DNA of 38,077 nucleotides from PALSA-612 sp046729255. GTDB taxonomy: Bacteria > Actinomycetota > Thermoleophilia > Gaiellales > Gaiellaceae. The notes beneath the pieces are model-generated. The model did not search any database. It worked only from the letters and a program-made list of their open reading frames with translations, and was not told the origin of the DNA. The stretch covers positions 1 to 38,077 of the forward strand of contig JBKPGF010000023.1 of the NCBI GenBank assembly GCA_046729255.1, read 5' to 3'. Positions 31,151 through 38,077 of the stretch are shown in pieces (position 1 is the first letter of the stretch; every line of letters begins with the position of its first letter). The position numbers and the translations under genes are program-made.

Positions 31151-34100
31151 CTAGCCGCAGACGCGAACGACGCGATTCGCCTCGGACTCGCGTCCGGCCG
31201 TGTCTGAGACGATGGCGGTCAGCGTGTGCCTACCGCGCTTGACGCCCTTCGTCTGCCACGTCGCCTTGTAGACCCCCTGATCCGCCTTCCGGACGCGCGC
31301 GATCTGGCGCCTGCCGTCGTAGATGCCGACCGACGAGATCGAGGCCGGCGAGGATCCGTGCACGAGCAGCTCGGCACGCCCTCGGACGCAGGCGCCCTTC
31401 GTCGGCGCGATCCACGTGGCGACAGGCCGTGCGACGACCGAGAAGCGCGCGCCGAGGAAGCGCGTGTTGGGCATCGCCTCGTCGCCTTCGGTGGAGACGT
31501 TCTTCGTCTCCTGGAAGTCCGATGCGACGATCCGCATGAACTCGGGGCCGGGCTGCAGCGGCTGCGAGTCCTTCGGTATCGGAAAGACGCCGACACCCGT
31601 CTTCGGATCGAATCGCACCGCCCCGATGTTCTCGTTCTTGTAGAGCAACAGCAACGACAGCGGATCGACGCCCGACTTCGCGTCGGTGACCTTCACGACG
31701 ATCGTCGGGTGTCCCGTTGCCAGGCGCGGCGTAAGCACGCGGACGGTCGGCTTCCTGACGTCGTTGATCCACGAGCGGAGCACGTACTTCCGCGCCAGCG
31801 GACGGCCGGTGAAGGGGTTGCGACCCGAGTCGACAGCGATGTAGTAACGGCCGGGAGCCGGGAGCACGGCCCCCGTCGCGCCCATGTTGAAGATGAAGTC
31901 CGGCATCCAGCCGTTCATGTTGATCGGTGTCCCGCCGTAGCCCTGGAGGTTGTTCTCGTCGAGCGAGCCGAGCAGCCACGGGTGAATCGGAGCATTGGCG
32001 CTCAGCAGGTCGCGCAGCGGAGCGCGGAGCTTGAGCGGCGGATCGGTGACGACGGCGCCGAAGTTCACGGTGTTGGCCGGGATGTCGATCGAGTACACCT
32101 GCTCGGCGCCGTCCTCGATGTTCGTGTCCTCGAGGCCGAAAAGCTCGAGGATGCCGAAGGCATCGGTGGGCCAGCGGTAGGTCCGCGCCCTGTTTGTGCC
32201 GGAGCGCGTGTCGCCCGTCTGAACGGTCTTCAACGGCGTCACCTGGGCGGCCCCGAGCAGCGGCCGCGTGACCGAGAAGCCGTAGGGGATGCGGCGCACG
32301 ACGCCGTCTCGCCGCAGCACGACGAAGCCGTATTGCTCGGCGCCGGTCGCCCCGGCCGCCGCGCTCGCCGTCACCTGCAGCGTCGTCTGCCCTCCCGGCG
32401 GGATCGTCACGGCGGGTGGGGCAGAGATCGTCGCGCCCGGGGCCGAGGCCTGTGGCCTCACCTCCACCTGCCACGTGCCGCCACCGCCGCCGGCGTCGCT
32501 GAGCGCGACGATGAGCGAGCGGCTGGCGGGCCCGCTCGTTACCGGCAGGTCGGGGAATGACAGCGACTGCGGGTCGGTGAAGAAGAGTGGCGCGTCGGCG
32601 GCGGCGAGGTTCGCCAGGCCCGCGCCCTGGATGAGCACGGGCGACTCGGAGGTGCGGGCAGAGTCGGCCCACGCGGGCCCGGCCGTCGACATGAGGGCCG
32701 ACTTGACCTGCTGCGGCGTCCACTGCGGATGCCGCTGGAGCAAGAGCGCGACCGCGCCTGCGATGTGCGGTGCCGAGAAGCTCGTCCCGTCGAGAATCGC
32801 GTACTGGTCTCCCGCGTACTCGGCGCCAATTGACGAGATGATCTGCGCCCCGGGCGCTGCGATGTCCGGCTTGAGCTTGTGGTCGAAGGCGGTTAGGCCC
32901 GCCGAGGAGAAGCTCGTCGGCACACCGGCCCACGTCGTCACGACCTCACCGTGCTCGTCGGCGCTCACGCGGAAGCGCCCGCGGCCGCCCGAGCCGGCGA
33001 CGGCCTGCCGAATGCGCGCGCCGTCGAGGTCGGAGATCGTGCCGCCGGGGATGCCGAAGCCGAAGATCGCTGGCGTCGGGTCGCCCGCCCGGTCGTCGGA
33101 CAGCAGCAGGCCGACGGCGCCCGCCGCCTGCGCGATGCGGCCCTTCGTCTCGAAGGCGCACCCGCCGCGTGTGCCCAGCGCGATAGCGCCGGTCAGCGAC
33201 CTGGCCGGCACGTTCGAGCCGCAGAGCTGGCGGCCGACCGGCTGTCCGTTCGTGCCGGTGATCGTGCCCACGTCTACCACCTGCTGGTCGGAGTTGACCC
33301 AGGAGGGGGGAATTGCCCCCGGCGCCGGCACGAACGGCATCGGCCCTAGAGAGGCGGGACTCGTCAGCGTCAGGGACCTCGTGAACATGTGGCCGTTGGC
33401 CGTGGCGGCGACGCTGATCGCGTCGGGCGCCGTCGAGGGCGAGCCGACCGTGCCCAGCCCGAAGAGGTCGCGGTCGTTGCCGGCGGATATCACCGGCACG
33501 ACGCCCGCGTTCACGACGTTGTTCACGACCCGCACCATCGGGTCTCGCGCGGGGTCGCTCTGGGGGCCGCCTCCGGAGAAGTTGATGACGTCCATCCCGT
33601 CTGCGACGGCCGCCTCGAAGGCGGCGATGATCTCGGGCGTGTTGGCGCTGCAGCAGCCGCCCAGCGGCGCCGGCTGGCTGAACACCCGGTAGTTGCCCAG
33701 GTACACGCGAGGCGCCACGCCGGCGAGGCCGGTGATGCGCCCGTGACAGGCGCCCGCGCTGGGACGGCACGTCGCGAGCACGCTGGCCGGGACGGTGGTG
33801 TTCTCGACGCCGCCGATCACGCCCGCGACGAAGGTCCCGTGAAACGACTGCGACTCGTCGAGCGGCTGCCTCGACTCGGACGTCGAGACGTCGGGGAAGA
33901 AGGCTTTGGCGACGATCACCTTCGGCGTCGTGAAACCAGGCGTGCCTTTCGGGAAGCCGGCCGGGAAGCTCAGGCCGCCGGGGTCGAGGAACGGGTGCTT
34001 CGGGTCGATGCCGTCGTCGACCACGCCCACCTTCACGCCGTTGCCGCCGACGCCGGTCGCGGCGCGCAGCGCAGGCGCGCCGATCACGGCCGGGCCGCGG

Positions 34101-34579
34101 TTCATCGAGAGCGTGTACGTCGCACTCGGATACACGGCCTCGAGCACCCCGAGCTGCATGAGCCGCTGGAGCTTCGTGACGGGTACGCGGACGGCGAGGC
34201 CGTCGAGTACGACCTTGTAGCGGCGGTAGACCTTTGCCTCCGGGATCTCCCGGCGCAGGGTCGCGATCGCCCGCTCCTGAGCGGCGTCCAGACGTGCGAG
34301 ATACGTGCGCGAGGACGAGCTGGCGACGTTGAGCTTCCGTCTCGCCGCGCTCGAGAAGATCGTTCGATCACCCGTCCGCGCCGCCAGCGGTGGCAGGCCG
34401 AGCGTGGCGATGACCGTCACCTTTCCGGTGCCCTGCCGCTTCGGCACCATGAACGTCCTGTCGCGGAACGTGTCGAGCGTGAGGCTGCCGTAGCTCGAGG
34501 CCACCGGGCGCAGTGACGCGGTCGCCGAGCCGGCGACGACCAGCGTTACGAGGAGGCCGAGGAATACTGGGCGCCGCAC
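31151..34579 (-). CDS. Large secreted S8 (subtilisin-like) serine protease with PA domain
   Basis: From GTG 34579 the protein is about 1142 residues. It has a signal sequence (FLGLLVTLVVAGSATA), a propeptide-like part (about 25-160), then the S8 domain with Asp188, His247, oxyanion Asn368 and Ser600 in DGTSFSAPH. A protease-associated domain is inserted at about 431-545. C-terminal beta domains follow, including an Ig/Fn3-like region ending at VVRVCG. Cysteines in CC (309-310) and CRPSAGAC suggest disulphides. The N-terminus is set by the upstream gene, whose stop is at 34635; the start has no Shine-Dalgarno, but a TACTTT box is nearby. It probably degrades extracellular protein. The neighbours are a secreted Ig-like protein upstream and an SDR downstream. 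Confidence 0.9.
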   Translation of the reverse strand: MRRPVFLGLLVTLVVAGSATASLRPVASSYGSLTLDTFRDRTFMVPKRQGTGKVTVIATLGLPPLAARTGDRTIFSSAARRKLNVASSSSRTYLARLDAAQERAIATLRREIPEAKVYRRYKVVLDGLAVRVPVTKLQRLMQLGVLEAVYPSATYTLSMNRGPAVIGAPALRAATGVGGNGVKVGVVDDGIDPKHPFLDPGGLSFPAGFPKGTPGFTTPKVIVAKAFFPDVSTSESRQPLDESQSFHGTFVAGVIGGVENTTVPASVLATCRPSAGACHGRITGLAGVAPRVYLGNYRVFSQPAPLGGCCSANTPEIIAAFEAAVADGMDVINFSGGGPQSDPARDPMVRVVNNVVNAGVVPVISAGNDRDLFGLGTVGSPSTAPDAISVAATANGHMFTRSLTLTSPASLGPMPFVPAPGAIPPSWVNSDQQVVDVGTITGTNGQPVGRQLCGSNVPARSLTGAIALGTRGGCAFETKGRIAQAAGAVGLLLSDDRAGDPTPAIFGFGIPGGTISDLDGARIRQAVAGSGGRGRFRVSADEHGEVVTTWAGVPTSFSSAGLTAFDHKLKPDIAAPGAQIISSIGAEYAGDQYAILDGTSFSAPHIAGAVALLLQRHPQWTPQQVKSALMSTAGPAWADSARTSESPVLIQGAGLANLAAADAPLFFTDPQSLSFPDLPVTSGPASRSLIVALSDAGGGGGTWQVEVRPQASAPGATISAPPAVTIPPGGQTTLQVTASAAAGATGAEQYGFVVLRRDGVVRRIPYGFSVTRPLLGAAQVTPLKTVQTGDTRSGTNRARTYRWPTDAFGILELFGLEDTNIEDGAEQVYSIDIPANTVNFGAVVTDPPLKLRAPLRDLLSANAPIHPWLLGSLDENNLQGYGGTPINMNGWMPDFIFNMGATGAVLPAPGRYYIAVDSGRNPFTGRPLARKYVLRSWINDVRKPTVRVLTPRLATGHPTIVVKVTDAKSGVDPLSLLLLYKNENIGAVRFDPKTGVGVFPIPKDSQPLQPGPEFMRIVASDFQETKNVSTEGDEAMPNTRFLGARFSVVARPVATWIAPTKGACVRGRAELLVHGSSPASISSVGIYDGRRQIARVRKADQGVYKATWQTKGVKRGRHTLTAIVSDTAGRESEANRVVRVCG

Positions 34580-34634
34580 GGACTGCGCAAAGTAGCTGAT
34601 CGTCGGCGCCGGTGACAGGTGAAGCGAGAAGCGG

Positions 34635-35525
34635 CTAGCGGACCTTCGCGCTGAAGGGCCGTGTGAGGGACTTGCCCTCGAAGGTGACCTTGATCGTGCC
34701 GCGGATGGTCTGGCCGGCACTGGCCCTCGGCACGGAGAAGACGCAGACCGCCTGTCCGGCGACGAACCGGGCTGAGTTCGCCCGCAGTGTCCTCGCCCCG
34801 GCCCTCGCCGCGCACGTGACGCGACCGTTGAGGATCGGCGCGCCGGTGTCGCTCCGCGTGGCGGCCATGCGCACCGTGAAGGTTCCGCCCGCCCTCGGCG
34901 AGGCCGGCGCTGTCTTCAGCGACTTGAAGACGAGCCGCGCGGGCGCGATCTTCACGTCGTACGCGTAGAAGCCTCGGCCGATGTCGGGTGCGAAGTCGGC
35001 GACGGAGTTCGTGAAGTCAGGCTCGCCCGTCGCCTCGTTGAAGGTGATGCCCGAGATGACGCCGGTGAAGAACTGCAGGCGCTTCGTGTTGCCGAGCTCG
35101 GCTGCGCTGATCCGGATGCTGACGCCGTTCGACCACTGGTAGATCAGCGTGGTTGCGGGTGGATCTCCGAATCGGCGCGTGAAGTCGGTGCCGTCCCACT
35201 TGTAGAGGTTAATCTCCCCGCGGAACAGCTGGATCACGTAGTCGACGCCTCCGATGTCGGTGGCGCCGGTGTTCGCGTTGCCGTCGGTGTTGACATAGAC
35301 GTCGACGTCGATGTCGACCGTGTACGACGGGGCGCTTGGGACGTTGAGCTTGAACGTGACCATTCCCTTGTCGTCGTTGGAGACGACGACGGTCGTGATG
35401 TCCTTCACGCCGCCGGGCTCGCCCGTCGAGTCCTGGAACGTGACCGAGTTGGCCGCGCCGGCCGGAGCCACCGCGAAGACGGCAGCGAGAACCGCGAGGC
35501 CGAGGACTGGGCGAAGCGACCGCAT
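34635..35525 (-). CDS. Secreted protein with Ig-like C-terminal part, function unknown
   Basis: This 296-residue protein is not recognised. Residues 1-24 are a Sec signal peptide (core VLGLAVLAAVFAVAPAGA). The next 170 or so residues (VTFQDSTGEPG, DIDVDVYVNTDGNANTG, WSNGVSIRISAAEL) look like an extracellular beta domain with Asp/Asn-rich loops that may bind calcium. The last 90 or so residues (APASPRAGGTFTVRMAATR, TCAARAGARTL) are Ig-like, with one Cys pair. The subtilase gene lies 55 bp downstream on the same strand, so the two may be functionally paired (secreted substrate, anchor or inhibitor). ATG 35525 is the start; the upstream SD is weak. Confidence 0.7.
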   Translation of the reverse strand: MRSLRPVLGLAVLAAVFAVAPAGAANSVTFQDSTGEPGGVKDITTVVVSNDDKGMVTFKLNVPSAPSYTVDIDVDVYVNTDGNANTGATDIGGVDYVIQLFRGEINLYKWDGTDFTRRFGDPPATTLIYQWSNGVSIRISAAELGNTKRLQFFTGVISGITFNEATGEPDFTNSVADFAPDIGRGFYAYDVKIAPARLVFKSLKTAPASPRAGGTFTVRMAATRSDTGAPILNGRVTCAARAGARTLRANSARFVAGQAVCVFSVPRASAGQTIRGTIKVTFEGKSLTRPFSAKVR

Positions 35526-35580
35526 CGGCTCATCAGGCTAGGGACGCGAACGCCATGCGTCAAGCGGGGTCGAACCGGTT

Positions 35581-35586
35581 TACACT
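35581..35586 (+). promoter_or_regulatory. Possible -10 box for a nearly leaderless fabI
   Basis: TACACT ends 10 bases before ATG 35597, so transcription would start within a few bases of the ATG. No Shine-Dalgarno lies between. No good -35 is seen; the divergent secreted-protein gene starts 60 bp away. Confidence 0.4.
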
Positions 35587-35596
35587 CGCGTCGCTC

Positions 35597-36376
35597 ATGG
35601 GTCAGGCCTTCGCAGGCAAGCAGGGGCTCGTCCTCGGTGTCGCCAACAAGCGCTCGATCGCCTGGGCGATCGCGCGCCGCCTTGCGGAGCAAGGCGCCGA
35701 GCTCGCGTTCACCTTCCAGGGGGAGCGCATCGAGAAGACCGTACGGGGGCTCGCCGAGAGCGTCTCCAGCCCGCTCGTCACCGAATGCGACGTTCGCTCG
35801 GACGACGACATCGCCCGGGCCTTCTCGGAAGTCGCCGACTCCTTCGACGGGCGTCTCGATCTCCTCGTCCACTCGGTCGCCTTCGCGGCCGCGGAGGATC
35901 TCGAGGGCCGGTTCACGGACACGCCGCGCGACCGCTTCTGGATGGCGGTCGACATCAGCGCGTACTCGCTCGTCGCGTGCGCTCGGGCCGCCGAGCCGCT
36001 CATGGAGGCGCGCGGCGGCGGCTCGATCGTCACCATGACGTACCTCGGCGGCGAGCGCGCCGTGCCGCACTACAACGTCATGGGTGTGGCGAAGGCCACC
36101 CTCGATGCGTCAGTCCGCTACCTCGCGTGGGATCTCGGGCAGAAGAACATCCGCGTGAACGCGATCTCCGCAGGACCGATCCGGACGCTCGCGGCGCGGT
36201 CGATCACCGGCTTCACGACGATGGAGGAGATGTTCGAGCAGCGCGCGCCGCTCCACCGGCAGATCGAGGCCGACGACTGCGGTGCCGCGGCCGCGTACCT
36301 GCTGTCAGAGGACGCGAAGAACATCAGCGGCACGACGCTCTACGTCGACGCCGGGTACCACGCGATGGGCATGTAG
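35597..36376 (+). CDS. fabI: Enoyl-[acyl-carrier-protein] reductase (NADH)
   Basis: FabI reduces trans-2-enoyl-ACP in the last step of each fatty-acid elongation round. The 259-residue protein has the divergent SDR signature GVANKRSIAW near residues 14-23, Tyr149 (MTYLGG) and the catalytic Tyr159-x6-Lys166 (YNVMGVAK), with SAGPIRTLAA after them. The length is typical. ATG 35597 begins at the family start; an upstream ATG at 35555 would add 14 residues not seen in homologues. FabI inhibitors such as triclosan target this family (general knowledge). Confidence 0.94.
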   Translation: MGQAFAGKQGLVLGVANKRSIAWAIARRLAEQGAELAFTFQGERIEKTVRGLAESVSSPLVTECDVRSDDDIARAFSEVADSFDGRLDLLVHSVAFAAAEDLEGRFTDTPRDRFWMAVDISAYSLVACARAAEPLMEARGGGSIVTMTYLGGERAVPHYNVMGVAKATLDASVRYLAWDLGQKNIRVNAISAGPIRTLAARSITGFTTMEEMFEQRAPLHRQIEADDCGAAAAYLLSEDAKNISGTTLYVDAGYHAMGM

Positions 36377-36400
36377 GGGGCGCGGGTATGTAGGGGCGGT

Positions 36401-37465
36401 TCACACGCCCTCAGCGACGAGCGAGTCCACGCGGACGGCATAAACGTTGACCGGCTGGGTCTTTCCCTTCAACATCAGCTCTCCCTGTGCCTCGACGGCG
36501 ACCGCATCGCCCAGGCCGCGCCGCGTGTGCTCGTCGATCAGGATGGGCCGGTTCACGACCTTCGTATGCGATTCCAGACGCGCGGCGACATTGACGGTGT
36601 CGCCTATGCACGTATAGGTCGCTCGCTGCTGCGTGCCCGCGTAGCCGGCCACCACGCGCCCCGAGGCGATGCCGATGCCGATACGGATCTGCGTCTTGCC
36701 CCGCGCTGCCTGTTCTTCGTTGAACAGGCGGATCAACTCCACCATCTGGCGCGCCGCGAGCACGGCTCGCTGGCGATGGTCCTCGGTCGGAACCGGCGCG
36801 CCGAAGATCGCCATCAACCCATCTCCGGCCATGTGGGTCACGATCCCGCGTTCCCCGCCGATCGCGTCCATCATCAGCGTGTAGTAGTCGTTCAGCAACT
36901 CGATCGTTTCAGCAGGCTCCTGCGCTTCGGCAATCGTCGTGAACGAGCGAATATCGCAGAACAGGGCCGACGCATCGAGATGCTTGCCGCCGAGCGAGAA
37001 GCCTGACGTCAGCAGATCCTGCGCAACTTCCTTCGTCGCGAATCTGCCGATCAGCTCGCGCTGTTGGTCGCGAAGGCGTTTCTTCTCGAGGCTCGCGGTG
37101 ATGCGTGCGGTCAGCAAGACCGGATTGATGGGCTTGGAGAGGTAGTCCTCGGCGCCCATCTCGATGCACTTGACCACACTGTCGAGCTCGTCGAGCGACG
37201 ACGTCATGATCACCGGGATGTCGCGGAGATGCGGGTCGCGCTTCAGCTCCGCGAGAACCTGGTAGCCGTCGAGCTCTGGCATGAGGACGTCGAGAAGCAA
37301 CAGGTCGAACTGCTGCTGACGGAGGAGATCGAGCGCATCGCGACCGTCCTCGGCGAAGACGACGGTGTGCCCCTGTTGCTCCAGGCCGCGGCTGAGTAGA
37401 AGCCGGTTGACCCGGTTGTCGTCCGCGATCAGGATCGTTCCCGGAGGAGGCGTGGAAGCGCTCAC
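36401..37465 (-). CDS. Receiver domain fused to class III nucleotide cyclase
   Basis: This 354-residue protein has a response-regulator receiver domain (Asp59 in LLLLDVLMPELDG, Lys111 in SKPINP) followed by a class III adenylate/guanylate cyclase domain. The two metal Asp are 171 (ALFCDIRSF) and 215 (GDGLMAIFG), and the transition-state Asn and Arg are in NVAARLE. The base-specificity Lys of typical adenylate cyclases (three residues before the GD) is His211 here, paired with the Thr of YTCIGD. Nucleotide specificity is therefore uncertain. GTG 37465 overlaps the kinase stop (GTGA), so it is probably phosphorylated by the adjacent kinase's Hpt (inference). Confidence 0.9.
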   Translation of the reverse strand: MSASTPPPGTILIADDNRVNRLLLSRGLEQQGHTVVFAEDGRDALDLLRQQQFDLLLLDVLMPELDGYQVLAELKRDPHLRDIPVIMTSSLDELDSVVKCIEMGAEDYLSKPINPVLLTARITASLEKKRLRDQQRELIGRFATKEVAQDLLTSGFSLGGKHLDASALFCDIRSFTTIAEAQEPAETIELLNDYYTLMMDAIGGERGIVTHMAGDGLMAIFGAPVPTEDHRQRAVLAARQMVELIRLFNEEQAARGKTQIRIGIGIASGRVVAGYAGTQQRATYTCIGDTVNVAARLESHTKVVNRPILIDEHTRRGLGDAVAVEAQGELMLKGKTQPVNVYAVRVDSLVAEGV

Positions 37466-38077
37466 GAGGCAGGTGTCGGGAGCGCGGCGAGGCCTTCCTG
37501 GAGCCGTTCGTACTCCTCCTCGATTCGGTCCACGAGCTCGGAGGCGCCCTCGAGCTGGCCGTTCCGTGCCCGCTGCTCGAGGTCTCGGCTGAGCTCCGAG
37601 AAGCGCTCGGCGCCCAACGTCGCGCCGTTCGACTTGAGCGTGTGCGCCGCTCGCCGCAATTCGTCGGCGTCCTTGTCGTTGAGGGAGCGACGGAGTGTTG
37701 CCAGGAGTGTGGGCGAATCGGCGAGGAAGGCGTCGATCACCTCTGCCAGGAACTCCTCGCCTCCGAGCTCCTTCAGGTTCTCGAGCGCGGCGGCGTCGAA
37801 CCTGATGTCTATCTCGTTCGCGCTCGCGTCATCCTTTCCCCGGAGCGGCTTCGCGCGTCGCAGTGCCTGCGCCATCTCGTCCGCACGGATCGGCTTGGCC
37901 AGGTAATCGTCCATCCCGGCTGCGAAGCACGCTTCTCGATCTTCCGCCATCGCGTTCGCCGTCATCGCGATGATGCGGGGACGCGTCTCCGGCGGCCAGC
38001 GCTCGCAGATGCGGCGCGAGGCGTCGAGACCATCCAACTCGGGCATCTGCACGTCCATCAGCACGACGTCGTACGGC
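37462..38077 (-). CDS. Hybrid histidine kinase C-terminus (receiver + Hpt), truncated at window edge
   Basis: The fragment enters from beyond the right edge with PYDVVLMDVQMPELDG, a receiver domain containing its phosphoacceptor Asp (MDVQMP) and Lys in LAKPIR. It ends in an Hpt domain with the phospho-His in AAHTLKSNGATLG, His141 if counted from the first Met in view. The order receiver-Hpt at the C-terminus is typical of hybrid phosphorelay kinases; the kinase core must lie beyond the window. The 4-bp overlap with the cyclase gene suggests a dedicated phosphorelay pair. Confidence 0.88.
   Translation of the reverse strand, partial: PYDVVLMDVQMPELDGLDASRRICERWPPETRPRIIAMTANAMAEDREACFAAGMDDYLAKPIRADEMAQALRRAKPLRGKDDASANEIDIRFDAAALENLKELGGEEFLAEVIDAFLADSPTLLATLRRSLNDKDADELRRAAHTLKSNGATLGAERFSELSRDLEQRARNGQLEGASELVDRIEEEYERLQEGLAALPTPAS

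Noticed and set aside
31226..33692. Long plus- and minus-strand frames inside the subtilase gene
   Set aside because: The subtilase frame has an intact triad and PA domain; the others have no domain content.
1..38077. CRISPR arrays, insertion sequences with transposase, phage genes
   Set aside because: No regularly spaced direct repeats and no transposase, integrase or phage structural gene was found on either strand.

Overview
The window is about 38 kb of visibly G+C-rich bacterial DNA with tightly packed genes, many GTG starts and many 1-8 bp stop/start overlaps. The gene content (rplM-rpsI-glmM-glmS, acpS-nnr-alr, an actinobacterial-type Tad locus with no outer-membrane secretin) points to an actinobacterium. 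A deep-branching group such as Thermoleophilia (Gaiella or Solirubrobacter relatives) is my inference from gene style, not a measured placement.

Left part (1-11343): the 3' part of guaB overlaps guaA (purine synthesis). A PLD-type hydrolase and a nitroreductase diverge, followed by an unknown secreted protein, a uracil-DNA-glycosylase-like protein and an MFS transporter. Then comes the conserved actinobacterial block rplM-rpsI-glmM-glmS (ribosomal proteins plus UDP-GlcNAc precursor synthesis).

Middle part (11431-25738): a DUF192 protein and an M15-like zinc peptidase lie on the minus strand. Divergent from them is a Tad/Flp-type pilus or secretion locus: TadG-like, TadE, a second TadG-like, CpaB, TadZ/CpaE, TadA/CpaF ATPase, a VWA-TadB fusion, TadC, and a coiled-coil protein. 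A secreted clan-A glycoside hydrolase, ArfB (ribosome rescue) and a HAD phosphatase follow. No Flp pilin or prepilin peptidase is seen, so these must lie elsewhere. The whole middle part sits between glmS and acpS-nnr-alr, genes that are close neighbours in other actinobacteria.

Right part (25911-38077): acpS, nnr (bifunctional NAD(P)HX repair), alr, a CCA-adding-type nucleotidyltransferase and a SAM methyltransferase form one overlapping plus-strand run. On the minus strand are an unknown secreted Ig-like protein, a large secreted subtilase with a PA domain, and an SDR oxidoreductase. fabI follows on the plus strand. The window ends in a minus-strand signalling pair: the C-terminal part of a hybrid histidine kinase (receiver plus Hpt) overlapping a receiver-cyclase protein.

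The main non-coding signal is structured intergenic repeats. Two copies of a 42-nt hairpin (11822-11863 and 21634-21675) differ by two compensatory base-pair changes and share the loop. A separate family of about 100 bp occurs at 2641 and 8036, and a 121-bp nested palindrome lies before acpS. Other items are a hairpin with a T-run inside the rplM leader, possible leaderless starts at glmS, fabI and the subtilase gene, and two divergent gene pairs whose start codons touch or overlap.
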